Assembly (NCBI RefSeq): GCF_000754815.1 | Contig: NZ_KN150747.1 | Location: 3,363,328-3,427,327 of the forward strand | Reading direction: 5' to 3' | From: Yersinia ruckeri ATCC 29473 | GTDB taxonomy: Bacteria; Pseudomonadota; Gammaproteobacteria; Enterobacterales; Enterobacteriaceae | DNA length: 64,000 nt | Shown here: positions 41,169 to 50,757 of the stretch, one piece after another | How the letters are laid out: each line of letters starts with the position of its first letter | Numbering within the stretch: the stretch's first letter is position 1 | Position numbers and translations under genes: made by a program | The notes under the pieces: model-generated | The model's database searches: none | Told to the model about the DNA's origin: nothing | Seen by the model: the letters and a program-made list of their open reading frames with translations, nothing else

Positions 41169-42506
41169 CTACTCTTTAAAATCGTTAGCGTCCAATTCGT
41201 GGCGCGATAACAACTTGTAGAACTCAGTGCGATTACGACCGGCCATACGTGCCGCCTGCGTCACATTACCCTTGGTGATTTGTAACAGCTTACGCAAATA
41301 ATTCAGTTCAAACTGATTACGCGCCTCAACAAATGTCGGTAATGCGGTGTTTTCACCTTCCAGAGCCTGCTCAACCAACGCCTCGCTAATGACCGGAGCC
41401 GAAGTCAGGGCGACACATTGCTCAATCACATTCACCAATTGTCGAACGTTACCCGGCCAACTGGCGGTCATCAAACGCTTCATTGCATCGGTCGAAAAAC
41501 TGCGAACAAAAGGCTTATGTCGTTTAGCCGACTCGCGTAACAGGTGGTTGGCTAGCAATGGGATATCTTCCGCACGCTCATTCAACGCTGGAATTTTTAG
41601 ATTTACTACATTTAAGCGGTAGTAAAGGTCTTCACGAAATTCATTTTTGGCCATCGCTTTCGGCAAATCTCTGTGGGTTGCCGAAATAATACGCACATTA
41701 ATATCCAAATCCCGATTGCTACCCAGCGGCCGAACTTTACGTTCCTGCAATACCCGTAGCAGTTTTACCTGCAATGATAGCGGCATATCACCGATTTCAT
41801 CGAGGAACAGAGTGCCACCTTCTGCCGCCTGAAATAGCCCTTCCCGACTGCTCACCGCACCGGTAAATGCCCCTTTGGCATGCCCAAAAAGCTCGGATTC
41901 CAGTAGCTGTTCCGGTAGTGCTCCGCAGTTAATGGCGATGAAGGCTTTCTTGCCGCGGGGACTGGCTCCGTGAATAGCCTGAGCCAAAACTTCTTTACCC
42001 GTACCACTTTGGCCGTTGATTAGCACGCTGACATCAGATTGGGCGACCATTTTGGCCTGCTCCAATAAACGTAGCATTAGTGGGCTACGCGTGACAATAG
42101 CGGCCCGCCAGCTATCATCTCCAGCGGGAATGGACAGCTCAAGAGCCGCATCAATGGCTTTGTACAACGCATCGCGATCCACCGGTTTAGTCAGGAAACT
42201 AAACACGCCCTGTTGGGTGGCGGCAACCGCATCGGGAATAGAACCGTGGGCGGTGAGAATAATCACCGGCATGCCCGGTTGATACTTCTGGATTTCGACA
42301 AACAGCGCCATGCCATCCATTTCATCCATGCGTAGGTCACTGATGACCAGATCGATTTTCTCACGCATCAGCAAGCGCAAAGCTTCCTGCCCGCTTTCTG
42401 CCGTAGTGACATGAAAACCTTCGCTCGTCAAACGCATTCCCAGCAGTTTAAGCAGGCTGGGATCATCATCAACCAGCAGTAGATTGGCCGGTTTGCGTGC
42501 TGTCAT
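41169..42506 (-). CDS. glrR: Sigma-54-dependent response regulator GlrR
   Basis: GlrR (QseF, YfhA) activates sigma-54 promoters, above all glmY, on phosphorylation by GlrK. The 445-residue protein has a receiver domain (Asp57 in LVISDLRMDE), an AAA+ central domain with Walker A GQSGTGKE, GAFTGA loop and Walker B TLFLDEIGDMP, and a Fis-type HTH at the end (TQAARMAGRNRTEFYKLL). Matches E. coli almost throughout. Overlaps qseG by 38 bp. The three TGTC-N10-GACA sites at 45.6-45.8 kb are its expected targets. Confidence 0.97.
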   Translation of the reverse strand: MTARKPANLLLVDDDPSLLKLLGMRLTSEGFHVTTAESGQEALRLLMREKIDLVISDLRMDEMDGMALFVEIQKYQPGMPVIILTAHGSIPDAVAATQQGVFSFLTKPVDRDALYKAIDAALELSIPAGDDSWRAAIVTRSPLMLRLLEQAKMVAQSDVSVLINGQSGTGKEVLAQAIHGASPRGKKAFIAINCGALPEQLLESELFGHAKGAFTGAVSSREGLFQAAEGGTLFLDEIGDMPLSLQVKLLRVLQERKVRPLGSNRDLDINVRIISATHRDLPKAMAKNEFREDLYYRLNVVNLKIPALNERAEDIPLLANHLLRESAKRHKPFVRSFSTDAMKRLMTASWPGNVRQLVNVIEQCVALTSAPVISEALVEQALEGENTALPTFVEARNQFELNYLRKLLQITKGNVTQAARMAGRNRTEFYKLLSRHELDANDFKE

Positions 42507-43458
42507 TGGGCTTAGACTCCTTATTGGAAACAGGTGGCGCAGTTTGCGGCGAGGCGGCTGGCACCGCTTGGGTTTCTACCGGCTTGGCCTCCGGCAGTTT
42601 TGCCGGTGCTGTCGGTGTCACACTTTGCTCGGGAACCGGTGCTGCTGGTTTCTCTTCGGCCTTTTTTTCCGGAGCTGGCTTGGTTTGCATGCTACTTTCC
42701 GCTGATTTGGCCGCCGCAGAGGCTGCTTTGTTATCGGCGTCAGGAATCTCATTTTGCATTTGCTTGCGCGAAGATAGTTGGCGCTCGATATCAGTCAGGT
42801 TTTCCAATTTACGCGTCGTATCCTGCAAGTGGTATTGCAGGCGTACCTGGTTTTCCCGCAGGCGGTCAATCTGGCTATCTGACTCGTCTTGTAACCGTTG
42901 ATAACGAGAACGCTCTTCAGCCAGTGAAATACGTAATACCTGCTGCTCGCGCCACAATTGAATCAATGGTCGTAACGAACCGGGGAAAGTCTGGCTATAA
43001 CTGTTAAGACGTTCAACAATCTGGCGACGCTCTGCCATTGACGGATCGGCACTGCCAATCAGAATACCTTGCTTAAATGCGGTCGACCAGGACAGTGTCT
43101 GCACTGATTTAGCTAACCCGCGCGCCTGCGCAGAGCTGAGACGTTCGGCGCAATCCATCGCTCTTAGCCAATACAGCGAGTTTTCCAGCACCTCTTTTTC
43201 TGCGATATCCCACAAGGTGTCACACTGGGCCGTGCGATAATCCACAATTTTACTTTCTGGTATAACAAGCTGTACTGCCTGAGAAAAACGCCCATTAGCG
43301 GTATGATCAATACATCCGGTCAGTAGCAGTGGGGCAAGAAATAGCGCCCCCCAAAAAGTACCTTGGAAACGAGATGGTGATGCCTTGGTTTGTACGTCAG
43401 TATCGACGCACAAAGATTCGGTCTTTTTGAAAAAACAACTAACAGACCACTTATACAT
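42469..43458 (-). CDS. qseG: Outer-membrane lipoprotein QseG (GlrQ), with long low-complexity tail
   Basis: QseG (YfhG) is an outer-membrane lipoprotein that touches GlrK/QseE and affects its signalling. The 329-residue product has a lipobox LLTGC with Cys49 followed by Ile (outer membrane), the YWLRAMDCAERL and TFKQGILI... blocks found in E. coli and a coiled coil (about 165-225; DEDSQIDRLRENQVRLQY-like). It is longer than E. coli YfhG (237): the last ~90 residues are Ala/Pro/Lys/Glu-rich. ATG start 3 bp after the glrK stop; the middle gene of glrK-qseG-glrR. Confidence 0.85.
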   Translation of the reverse strand: MYKWSVSCFFKKTESLCVDTDVQTKASPSRFQGTFWGALFLAPLLLTGCIDHTANGRFSQAVQLVIPESKIVDYRTAQCDTLWDIAEKEVLENSLYWLRAMDCAERLSSAQARGLAKSVQTLSWSTAFKQGILIGSADPSMAERRQIVERLNSYSQTFPGSLRPLIQLWREQQVLRISLAEERSRYQRLQDESDSQIDRLRENQVRLQYHLQDTTRKLENLTDIERQLSSRKQMQNEIPDADNKAASAAAKSAESSMQTKPAPEKKAEEKPAAPVPEQSVTPTAPAKLPEAKPVETQAVPAASPQTAPPVSNKESKPNDSTQTGQSTAG

Positions 43459-43461
43459 TAT

Positions 43462-44898
43462 TTATTCATTCTCGGCGGTTAATGGCAATTCAATGCGGAA
43501 GCAGACGGCGGCATCTGCAAGTTTGACCAAATGCAGTTCACCCTGCATACGTCTGATGCAATCCTGGGCAATACTCAGCCCCAGTCCACTTCCCTTAACA
43601 GCCCCTTTTCGCTGATGACTTCCTTGGAAAAAAGGCTCAAATATCATGGTTTCTTCTGCGATAGGGATCGGCGTCCCAGTATTTGCAACATCAATCTGTA
43701 CCCGATTATCAACCTGACGACTGCGGATCCAAATGGTACCGGATTCCTCGCCATAGTGCACCGCATTGGAGTAGAGATTATCAAGTACTCGCATTAATAG
43801 TGTTGGTTCAGCCCAGCACATGTCGGCCTGTAGATCGACTTCGGTACGAATCTGCTTCGCCCTGGCGGGCAAACTGTGGGCGGAAATGACACCATCGATC
43901 ATTTCAACCAACTCAACATTTTCATGTTCGCCGGAACCATCAGCCAGTTTACGGTTGTAATCCAGCAGTTGCTCGATCAGTTGTTGCAAGTGACGGCTGC
44001 TATTATCCAGTATTGCCACCACTTCTTTTTGATCCTGCGTCAAGGGTCCAGCCACTTCATCAGCCAACAGTTCCGTACCTTCTCTCATGCTGGCTAACGG
44101 GGTTTTCAGTTCGTGGGAAATATGACGTAAGAATTCGTGTCGCTGAGATTCCAGCCAAGCCAAGCGTTCACTCAACCAAATGATTCTTTGTGCCAGTGAG
44201 CGTAATTCCCGTGGCCCTTTGAATAAAGCGGTATTACCCAGCCCGCGCCCTTCTCCCAGCCGATTAATCATACGCTCGATCCCTTTTACCGGACCGATAA
44301 TCATACGGGTAAAAAGCACGACCAAAAGCACACTGACCAAAAACAGCAACAGCGTCTGCCACCCAAAGAATTGGCCGCGCTCGGCAATATCTTGCTGCAA
44401 TTGCTGCCCCCGGGAGAAAATCACATCGCGGGTCGCCTGCACCATTTCAGCATTCGAGCGGGAAAACCCTTCCAGAAGCGATGATGACTGCCCATTTGGG
44501 CCACTATTTTGGCATTGGATCTCGGCCAATTGGTTCAGAAAACCACGTAAAGTTTGGTAATAGCGGGCGTCGGGCAAAATGCCAGCGTGGCTATCCAGCA
44601 TCTGGGCATATTGTTTGCGTTGATACTGATACAGCTTAGCCAGCGACGGGTCACCCAGCACGCAATATTGGCGGTAGCTCCGCTCCATTTCCAACGCGAC
44701 GCTGGTCATGGCCTCACTACGACGCGCATCGACCAGCGTGGTTCGGTTAATGTCTGCGGCCTGTGAACTCAGGTGATCCAGACTCTGGTAGGCCTGATAA
44801 GCCAACACCAACAGAGGGAGTAACACCAACAGAAACGCCATCAGTACTAACTGACGTAACGAACGAGGAAATAAACGCCATCTTTTCAACGAAATCAT
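43462..44898 (-). CDS. glrK: Sensor histidine kinase GlrK
   Basis: GlrK (QseE, YfhK) is an inner-membrane kinase that phosphorylates GlrR. The 478-residue protein (E. coli 475) has TM1 at about 15-34, a periplasmic helical sensor (about 35-180), TM2 at about 182-201, a HAMP region, the phospho-acceptor His262 (RHISHELKTPLASMREG) and a HATPase domain (DNLYSNAVHYG; GSGLGLSIAQDCI). First gene of the operon; glmY and its control region lie just upstream. Confidence 0.96.
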   Translation of the reverse strand: MISLKRWRLFPRSLRQLVLMAFLLVLLPLLVLAYQAYQSLDHLSSQAADINRTTLVDARRSEAMTSVALEMERSYRQYCVLGDPSLAKLYQYQRKQYAQMLDSHAGILPDARYYQTLRGFLNQLAEIQCQNSGPNGQSSSLLEGFSRSNAEMVQATRDVIFSRGQQLQQDIAERGQFFGWQTLLLFLVSVLLVVLFTRMIIGPVKGIERMINRLGEGRGLGNTALFKGPRELRSLAQRIIWLSERLAWLESQRHEFLRHISHELKTPLASMREGTELLADEVAGPLTQDQKEVVAILDNSSRHLQQLIEQLLDYNRKLADGSGEHENVELVEMIDGVISAHSLPARAKQIRTEVDLQADMCWAEPTLLMRVLDNLYSNAVHYGEESGTIWIRSRQVDNRVQIDVANTGTPIPIAEETMIFEPFFQGSHQRKGAVKGSGLGLSIAQDCIRRMQGELHLVKLADAAVCFRIELPLTAENE

Positions 44899-45014
44899 CT
44901 CACTACCTATTATTCTGTTTGATGCTAACCGAGTCGCAAAAAATTACAAAGCCTAGCGCTAGAGAAGTCCCGCAATATCTCGTAAAAACCGGCAGTTGTA
45001 ACCGATTTTTGAAT

Positions 45015-45047
45015 AAAAAAAAGCACTTGCCAGTAGCGAAGTGCTTT
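45015..45047 (-). terminator. Strong intrinsic terminator between glmY and glrK
   Basis: On the minus strand AAAGCACTT and AAGTGCTTT form a 9-bp stem with a 10-nt loop followed by a run of T (eight in a row). It would end any minus-strand transcript, for example read-through of glmY, 117 bp before glrK. Confidence 0.88.
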
Positions 45048-45185
45048 ATTTTGATAAGAGATTTATTTCTGAAATGATTAGATTCATCAGTGTGTTCAAC
45101 TTGTGTGAAAAAAGTAAAACAGGATAAATATTAAAGTGATATTAGTCTTTGACGAGAGCGTACAAGAGCGAGTGCGTTTTACATA

Positions 45186-45213
45186 ATAGGGGTAATCAAA
45201 CGATTACCCCTAT
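45186..45213. terminator. Perfect 12-bp palindromic hairpin after glmY
   Basis: ATAGGGGTAATC, 4-nt loop, GATTACCCCTAT. On the minus strand it is followed by TATGTAAAA, so the U-tract is weak. It is the first strong hairpin with terminator character downstream of the GlmY core and a candidate 3' end of a longer (about 320 nt) transcript. Confidence 0.55.
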
Positions 45214-45339
45214 CAGCAATAATATGTGGATGCCCTGAAAATCGCCTCCAGTTTGATGAAGCCGAGGCTATCATCGGGGGATGAGACGAATAGCATCCAG
45301 ATATGTCCAAGATTGATGAACCATTCATCACAGTAGGAC

Positions 45340-45507
45340 ATAGGCGGTGCCTCACTCAACGTGTCGTCCGATGCTTGATAAAGCGCTTGCGCAGCAATTA
45401 TCGGTTTCGGTGGACGATAGGCACCATTCTTAGGCATCATTCGATGGTTTATGAAGTGCATATTCCGCTTAAACGCGGGACTATCATAAAAAGGTGAATG
45501 AGCAACT
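45340..45507 (-). ncRNA. glmY: GlmY small regulatory RNA (conserved core)
   Basis: Minus-strand RNA beginning about 12 bases after a sigma-54 -12 element, with 5' sequence GTTGCTCATTCACC, matching the E. coli GlmY/GlmZ start (GGCTCATTCACC / GATGCTCATTCC). Further blocks match the family: CATAAAC, GGTGCCTATCGTCCAC and CACGTTGAGTGAGGCACC, where GGTGCC pairs with GGCACC to close a long stem. Genomic place (between purL and glrK) is that of E. coli glmY. GlmY decoys RapZ so that GlmZ survives and activates glmS, the first step of amino-sugar synthesis. The 3' end is not certain: the RNA may extend to the hairpin at 45186-45213. Confidence 0.85.
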
Positions 45508-45518
45508 GAATAAGATAA

Positions 45519-45535
45519 TGCAGTTGCCGTGCCAA
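45519..45535 (-). promoter_or_regulatory. Sigma-54 promoter of glmY
   Basis: Minus strand TTGGCACGGCAACTGCA fits the sigma-54 consensus YTGGCACGRNNNTTGCW with GG (45533-45532) at -24 and GC (45521-45520) at -12; predicted start 45506-45507. Confidence 0.93.
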
Positions 45536-45640
45536 CTTTAAAAAATAAAACACAACACACTAATAAATAACAAAAATAAATATTTAAAACGGAAAATAAA
45601 TCATCCTAAAGAAAAAGGTTAGGGTGATTTACCGCCACTC

Positions 45641-45658
45641 TGTCGCTAATTTACGACA
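45641..45658. promoter_or_regulatory. GlrR activator site 1
   Basis: TGTC-N10-GACA exactly, the known GlrR box, about 135 bp upstream of the glmY start. Confidence 0.88.
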
Positions 45659-45703
45659 GTCTGAATGATTAAAAATAAAATCCATATTAATCAATTAATT
45701 AAA

Positions 45704-45721
45704 TGTCTCCAATTAGAGACA
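45704..45721. promoter_or_regulatory. GlrR activator site 2
   Basis: Second exact TGTC-N10-GACA. The AT-rich spacer between site 1 and site 2 may bind IHF, which bends this promoter in E. coli. Confidence 0.87.
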
Positions 45722-45735
45722 CAAATTAGATACGT

Positions 45736-45753
45736 TGTCTCAACTTACCGACA
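45736..45753. promoter_or_regulatory. GlrR activator site 3
   Basis: Third exact TGTC-N10-GACA, 32 bp (about three helix turns) from site 2, so both lie on the same DNA face. Confidence 0.87.
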
Positions 45754-45859
45754 AAAAATATCAAATCATTATAATTCAATCAGTTAAAAACAAGCCTCTA
45801 GTGCAAATTCATCAGTCATCCTTACCAATCTGATTTTTGATATTTCATAGCTACATCAA

Positions 45860-45985
45860 ATGAGTAAATATCGTGATCTGACCTCTGAGTCACTTTCTGC
45901 TTGGTTGTCAGAACAACAGAGATACCGGATGCACCATGCCGGCAGAATCTGTTTCGGTGCCATAAGTTTGAGGGCAAGAATATGA
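45860..45985 (+). CDS. Possible 41-residue leader ORF (uncertain)
   Basis: ATG at 45860 opens a 41-codon frame (MSKYRDLTSESLSAWLSEQ... RARI) whose TGA overlaps the ATG of the next gene (ATGA), a layout typical of translational coupling. There is no clear ribosome site before it, and it is short, so it may be chance. I recognise no family. Confidence 0.25.
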   Translation: MSKYRDLTSESLSAWLSEQQRYRMHHAGRICFGAISLRARI

Positions 45986-46533
45986 AAATAAACTGTCTCA
46001 TCATCTCCTGCGCCATATTGATAACGTCATCAGGTATGACAAAAAATCACCTGGCTCCGCCGCTTTCTCCCGCTTACTTGCTGAATCAATGTACCCTTCC
46101 TTTCTTCTGTCATGAACAAGACCGCCCCGCTGCACCACTGTTTATTCCGCCGCTCTTGGCATCTAACAACGGAAAACTGGAAATTCAACGTCAGAATCCC
46201 GCCTGGATCAATAAAAACCTGTCCGACCTTTACTCTGTTCAGGGCATAAAAAGCGAATATTTTCTAGTCAACGGACGCGGTCAGATTAAGGTGGAAATCA
46301 CCACGCTCGCTCCTTTGCTGATAACGGCTTACTTGTTTGATATTAACGGCAAAGAACAGGCGCAGACCGAGGAGTGGGTGAATAATCAGTCAAAAGAATT
46401 GATGCTGGCGTTAGAGAATCTCAGTCATGGTCGTTATCGATTAGTCATTAAGGCATTGGATGCCGATGGTCGCAGTGCAATTAAAGTTCATCATATTTCC
46501 CTGATTAACCGATCGATGACTACGCCAAGCTAG
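45982..46533 (+). CDS. Unknown exported protein
   Basis: 183 residues, not recognised. ATG at 45982 has GAGGG 7 nt upstream; an in-frame start 27 codons earlier lacks one. The N-terminus (MKINCLIISCAILITSSG) looks like a signal peptide. The C-terminal ~110 residues (from about 75) are beta-rich: SEYFLVNGRGQIKVEITTLAPLL, ITAYLFDINGKEQAQTEEW, LMLALENLSHGRYRLVIKALD, resembling an Ig-like or secretion-associated beta-sandwich domain. It is divergent from glmY, just beyond the GlrR sites, and convergent with purL. E. coli has no gene here that I know of. Confidence 0.7.
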   Translation: MKINCLIISCAILITSSGMTKNHLAPPLSPAYLLNQCTLPFFCHEQDRPAAPLFIPPLLASNNGKLEIQRQNPAWINKNLSDLYSVQGIKSEYFLVNGRGQIKVEITTLAPLLITAYLFDINGKEQAQTEEWVNNQSKELMLALENLSHGRYRLVIKALDADGRSAIKVHHISLINRSMTTPS

Positions 46534-46552
46534 AAAATATTATGATTTAAGA

Positions 46553-46582
46553 TAATCCAAAATAAGGGGGCATCAGCCCCCT
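46553..46582 (-). terminator. purL terminator
   Basis: Stem AGGGGGC / GCCCCCT with a 4-nt loop (46565-46582), followed on the minus strand by TTATTTTGGATT. It lies 8 bp after the purL stop. Confidence 0.72.
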
Positions 46583-46589
46583 CTATCGG

Positions 46590-49500
46590 TTAACCCAATT
46601 GTTTACGCGCATTACGGAACAGTCGCATCCAAGGGCTGTCTTCGCCCCACTCTTCTGGATGCCAGGAATGACTAACGGTCCGGAAAACGCGCTCAGGGTG
46701 AGGCATCATCACCGTTGCGCGCCCACTGGTGCTGGTAACGGCAGTAATGCCGTGAACAGAACCGTTAGGGTTAGCCGGATATTGATCCGTCACTTCTCCA
46801 CGATTGTTGACAAAACGCAGTGCCACCAGATTCTGCTGTTCCAGCGCCGCAAGGTGCTGCTGATCGCGAACTTCGACCCGCCCTTCACCGTGAGAAACCG
46901 CAATCGGCATCTGCGAGCCAACCATATCCTGCATAAACAACGATGGGCTATTGGCCACCTCAACCAAGCTGAAACGTGCTTCAAAGCGATCGGACAGGTT
47001 ACGCACGAAGCGCGGCCAATGTTCGGCTCCCGGAATCAGTTCCCGCAGATTGGACATCATCTGACAGCCATTACACACGCCCAGCGCCAACGTGTCTGGC
47101 CGCAGGAAGAACTCGGCAAACTCATCACGCACACGATCATTGAACAGAATGGATTTCGCCCAACCTTCACCGGCACCCAACACATCACCGTAAGAAAAAC
47201 CGCCGCAAGCCACCAGCGTTTGGAACTGTTGCAAATCGGTGCGTCCAGCCAGCAAATCGCTCATATGCACGTCGACCGCATCAAAACCAGCACGATGGAA
47301 AGCCGCCGCCATTTCAACGTGGGAGTTAACACCCTGCTCACGCAATACCGCCACTTTTGGTCGCGCCTGCTTGAGAATATAAGGCGCAGCAATATCCATC
47401 TGCGGATCAAAGGTCAGTTTTACCTTCAGGCCAGGATCCTGCTCATCTTGCTTAGCCTGATGTTCCTGATCGGCGCAATCTGGGTTATCACGCAGGCGCT
47501 GCATTTGCCAGGTCGTTTCTGCCCACCACAAGCGCAGCGTGCTGCGTTTTTCGCTGTAGACCTTTTCGCTACCACGACGGATAACAAAATCATCCCCAGC
47601 CGTCGCCTGCCCCAGATAATGCACACAACCGGCCAGCCCCTGCTCGGCAAATAATTGCTCTACGGCAGCGCGCTGTTCTGCACGAATCTGAATGACCGCA
47701 CCCAGTTCTTCGTTAAACAAGGCAGCCAGTGCATCATCACCCAACGCGCGGATATCGATATCCGCACCACAGTGACCGGCAAAGGCCATTTCTGCCAACG
47801 TGACCAACAGGCCACCGTCGGAACGGTCATGGTAAGCCAGCAAGGTCTGAGTGGCGACCAGTGACTGCATGGCGTTAAAGAAGCCAGCCAATTGCTGTAC
47901 ATTACGCACATCGGCAGGTTTATCACCCAATTGACGGTAAACCTGCGCCAATGCCGTGGCACCTAGCGCATTGTGACCTGCGCCCAGATCGATCAGTAAC
48001 AGCGCCGTGTCGCCTTTATCAGTACGCAATTGCGGTGTGACCGTATGGCGCACATCTTCAACACGAGCAAAGGCGGTAATCACCAACGACAGTGGCGAGG
48101 TGATTTCACGCTGCTCGCCGTCTTGCTGCCAGCGGGTTTTCATCGACATGGAATCTTTGCCCACCGGGATAGTGATCCCCAGTGCCGGACAAAGTTCTTC
48201 ACCGACGGCTCGCACCGCGTCATACAGACCGGCATCTTCGCCGGGATGACCGGCAGCAGACATCCAGTTAGCTGACAGTTTGATTCGTTTCATTTCGCCG
48301 ATTTGCGTCGCGGCAATATTGGTTAACGCTTCCCCCACCGCCAAACGGGCTGAGGCGGCAAAATCCAGTAAGGCGACCGGCGCACGCTCGCCAATCGACA
48401 TCGCTTCACCGTAGTAGCTATCAAGGCTGGCACTGGTTACCGCACAGTCAGCAACCGGAATCTGCCACGGCCCAACCATCTGATCGCGGGTCACCATACC
48501 GCTGACACTGCGGTCACCAATGGTAATCAAGAAGGTTTTTTCTGCCACCGCAGGCAAGTGCATCACTCGCTTAACGGCATCAGCAATGCTGATTTCACTG
48601 CGATCCCAATCTTCACCCTGCGCCTGTTGGCGCGTCACATCGCGCAGCATTTTCGGGGTTTTACCCAGTAATACATCCAACGGCATATCAATAGGCTGGT
48701 TGTCAAAATGGCGGTCGTTCAGCGTCAAATGCAACTCTTCCGTTGCCTCACCGATCACCGCGTAAGGTGCGCGTTCACGGCGACAAATTTCGTCAAACTG
48801 TGCCATTTGCGCTGGCGCTACCGCCATCACATAGCGTTCTTGCGATTCGTTACACCAAACTTCCAGCGGGCTCATACCCGGTTCATCGTTCAGAATGTCT
48901 CGTAGTTCGAAACGCCCACCGCGCCCACCGTCACTCACCAACTCCGGCATGGCATTGGAAAGGCCACCGGCACCCACGTCATGAATAAACAAAATGGGGT
49001 TTTGTTCACCCAACTGCCAGCAACGGTCGATCACTTCCTGGCAACGGCGCTCCATTTCTGGATTATCGCGCTGCACAGAAGCAAAATCCAAATCTGCATC
49101 AGACTGGCCCGATGCCATCGAAGAGGCTGCGCCGCCGCCCAGACCGATATTCATCGATGGCCCGCCCAACACCACCAACTTGGCACCGACGGTAATCTCG
49201 CCTTTCTGCACATGGTCAGCACGGATATTTCCGATCCCTCCCGCCAGCATAATCGGCTTATGATAACCGCGCAGTTCACTACCGTTGTGGCTATTAACCC
49301 GCTCTTCATAGGTACGGAAGTACCCCAGCAGAGCCGGACGCCCAAATTCATTGTTAAATGCGGCCCCCCCCAACGGACCTTCGGTCATAATATCTAGCGC
49401 AGTCACAATGCGTTCTGGCTTACCGAAATCCTCTTCCCAGGGTTGTTCAAAGCCAGGAATACGCAGGTTGGAAACGGAAAAACCGACCAATCCGGCTTTC

Positions 49501-50480
49501 GGTTTCGCACCGCGTCCAGTCGCACCTTCATCGCGGATTTCACCGCCAGACCCCGTTGCGGCACCCGGCCACGGCGAAATAGCCGTTGGGTGGTTATGGG
49601 TTTCGACTTTCATCAGGATATGTGCCGCTTCCTGATGGTAGTCATAAACACCGCTCTCCGGTGCAGGGAAGAAGCGCCCTACCTGTGAACCTTCCATTAC
49701 GGCTGCATTGTCTTTATAAGCTGACAGCACGTAATCCGGCGTTTGCTCAAAGGTATTTTTGATCATTTTGAACAGCGTCTTAGGCTGGACTACGCCATCA
49801 ATCACCCAATCGGCGTTAAATATTTTATGGCGACAATGTTCGGAGTTAGCCTGCGCAAACATATAAAGCTCGATATCCGTTGGGTTGCGCCCCAAACCGG
49901 TAAAGGCCGTCAGCAGGTAATCGATCTCATCTTCAGCCAGCGCCAAACCCAAGCGGGTGTTGGCCTGCTCCAGCGCGACACGACCTTCTCCCAGAATATC
50001 CACCCGTTGAACCGGGGCTGGCTGGTGATGGGCAAACAGTTGCGCCGCCTGCTGCAAATCGGTAAATACCGTTTCCATCATGCGGTCATGCAGTAAAATG
50101 CCCAGTTGCTGCCACTGAGCCTCCGTCAGTTCAGCCGCATCAATATAGAAGGCTAAACCACGCTCCAGACGTAGTACCTGAGAAAGGCCACAATTGTGTG
50201 CAATATCAGTCGCCTTGGAAGACCAAGGGGAAATCGTACCTGGCCGTGGTGTTACCAGCAGTAAGCGCCCTTGAGGAGCATGTTCAGGGAGAGAAGGGCC
50301 ATATTTGAGCAGTCGTTGGAGTTTGGCGTGTTCATCAGCGCCAAGAGGCGCGCTAACATCGGCAAAATGGGTATATTCGGCGTAGATATCACTCACCGGC
50401 AGATGAGCATCCTGACAACGGGACAGCAGTTTGTTAATACGAAAAGCCGACAAAGCGGGCGAACCACGCAGTATTTCCAT
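46590..50480 (-). CDS. purL: Phosphoribosylformylglycinamidine synthase
   Basis: PurL makes FGAM from FGAR, ATP and glutamine, fourth step of purine synthesis. The 1296-residue single-chain enzyme (E. coli 1295) has the N-terminal FGAR domain, two AIR-synthase-like halves ([38 protein letters not shown]) and a C-terminal class I glutaminase with [12 protein letters not shown] (active Cys) and [10 protein letters not shown] (His/Glu). Start taken at ATG 50480 ([13 protein letters not shown]), two codons inside the longest frame. A PurR box and TATAAT promoter lie just upstream. Confidence 0.98.
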   Translation of the reverse strand: MEILRGSPALSAFRINKLLSRCQDAHLPVSDIYAEYTHFADVSAPLGADEHAKLQRLLKYGPSLPEHAPQGRLLLVTPRPGTISPWSSKATDIAHNCGLSQVLRLERGLAFYIDAAELTEAQWQQLGILLHDRMMETVFTDLQQAAQLFAHHQPAPVQRVDILGEGRVALEQANTRLGLALAEDEIDYLLTAFTGLGRNPTDIELYMFAQANSEHCRHKIFNADWVIDGVVQPKTLFKMIKNTFEQTPDYVLSAYKDNAAVMEGSQVGRFFPAPESGVYDYHQEAAHILMKVETHNHPTAISPWPGAATGSGGEIRDEGATGRGAKPKAGLVGFSVSNLRIPGFEQPWEEDFGKPERIVTALDIMTEGPLGGAAFNNEFGRPALLGYFRTYEERVNSHNGSELRGYHKPIMLAGGIGNIRADHVQKGEITVGAKLVVLGGPSMNIGLGGGAASSMASGQSDADLDFASVQRDNPEMERRCQEVIDRCWQLGEQNPILFIHDVGAGGLSNAMPELVSDGGRGGRFELRDILNDEPGMSPLEVWCNESQERYVMAVAPAQMAQFDEICRRERAPYAVIGEATEELHLTLNDRHFDNQPIDMPLDVLLGKTPKMLRDVTRQQAQGEDWDRSEISIADAVKRVMHLPAVAEKTFLITIGDRSVSGMVTRDQMVGPWQIPVADCAVTSASLDSYYGEAMSIGERAPVALLDFAASARLAVGEALTNIAATQIGEMKRIKLSANWMSAAGHPGEDAGLYDAVRAVGEELCPALGITIPVGKDSMSMKTRWQQDGEQREITSPLSLVITAFARVEDVRHTVTPQLRTDKGDTALLLIDLGAGHNALGATALAQVYRQLGDKPADVRNVQQLAGFFNAMQSLVATQTLLAYHDRSDGGLLVTLAEMAFAGHCGADIDIRALGDDALAALFNEELGAVIQIRAEQRAAVEQLFAEQGLAGCVHYLGQATAGDDFVIRRGSEKVYSEKRSTLRLWWAETTWQMQRLRDNPDCADQEHQAKQDEQDPGLKVKLTFDPQMDIAAPYILKQARPKVAVLREQGVNSHVEMAAAFHRAGFDAVDVHMSDLLAGRTDLQQFQTLVACGGFSYGDVLGAGEGWAKSILFNDRVRDEFAEFFLRPDTLALGVCNGCQMMSNLRELIPGAEHWPRFVRNLSDRFEARFSLVEVANSPSLFMQDMVGSQMPIAVSHGEGRVEVRDQQHLAALEQQNLVALRFVNNRGEVTDQYPANPNGSVHGITAVTSTSGRATVMMPHPERVFRTVSHSWHPEEWGEDSPWMRLFRNARKQLG

Positions 50481-50553
50481 AATCAAAGTTTCTCTCGTCT
50501 TCGAAGCAGCTGGTACAGCACTTCATTGGGCGCAACAGGGGAAAACGCGCGCC

Positions 50554-50592
50554 ATTATAGTGAATCTAAGTCGCCGACGAAACCGTTTGCGT
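50554..50592 (-). promoter_or_regulatory. purL promoter with PurR operator
   Basis: On the minus strand TATAAT (plus 50554-50559) is a perfect -10. The PurR-like box ACGAAACCGTTTGCGT (50577-50592) matches the consensus ACGCAAACGTTTGCGT at 14 of 16 and covers the -35, so bound PurR would block RNA polymerase. purL is a known PurR target. Confidence 0.85.
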
Positions 50593-50757
50593 GACTATTA
50601 TTGATAATAGCCTGCCAAGTCGTCGAATTATCATAAAGTGTCAATAAAGTTGCACACTGGCGTTTTGTTGCGCAAAATGCCTCCGCACTGGGGACTTAAC
50701 CCTATTAAGTTCGCCGTTACATTCCACATAAAAATAGCGCTGCCGAGAGATAACTAT

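Noticed and set aside
45015-45047. TGGCA...GC word that resembles a sigma-54 promoter on the minus strand
   Set aside because: Spacing between GG and GC is wrong; the word is part of a clear terminator hairpin.
45213-45560. 115-codon minus-strand ORF
   Set aside because: It covers the glmY promoter and the GlmY core in the same direction; the DNA is explained by the RNA gene, and the product resembles no protein I know.
46599-47654. 351-codon plus-strand ORF
   Set aside because: Antisense shadow of purL, no ribosome site, no family.
50638-50757. Upstream ATG for mltF giving 40 more residues
   Set aside because: The extra residues do not look like MltF and would bury the export signal; the TTG start at 50758 aligns with relatives.
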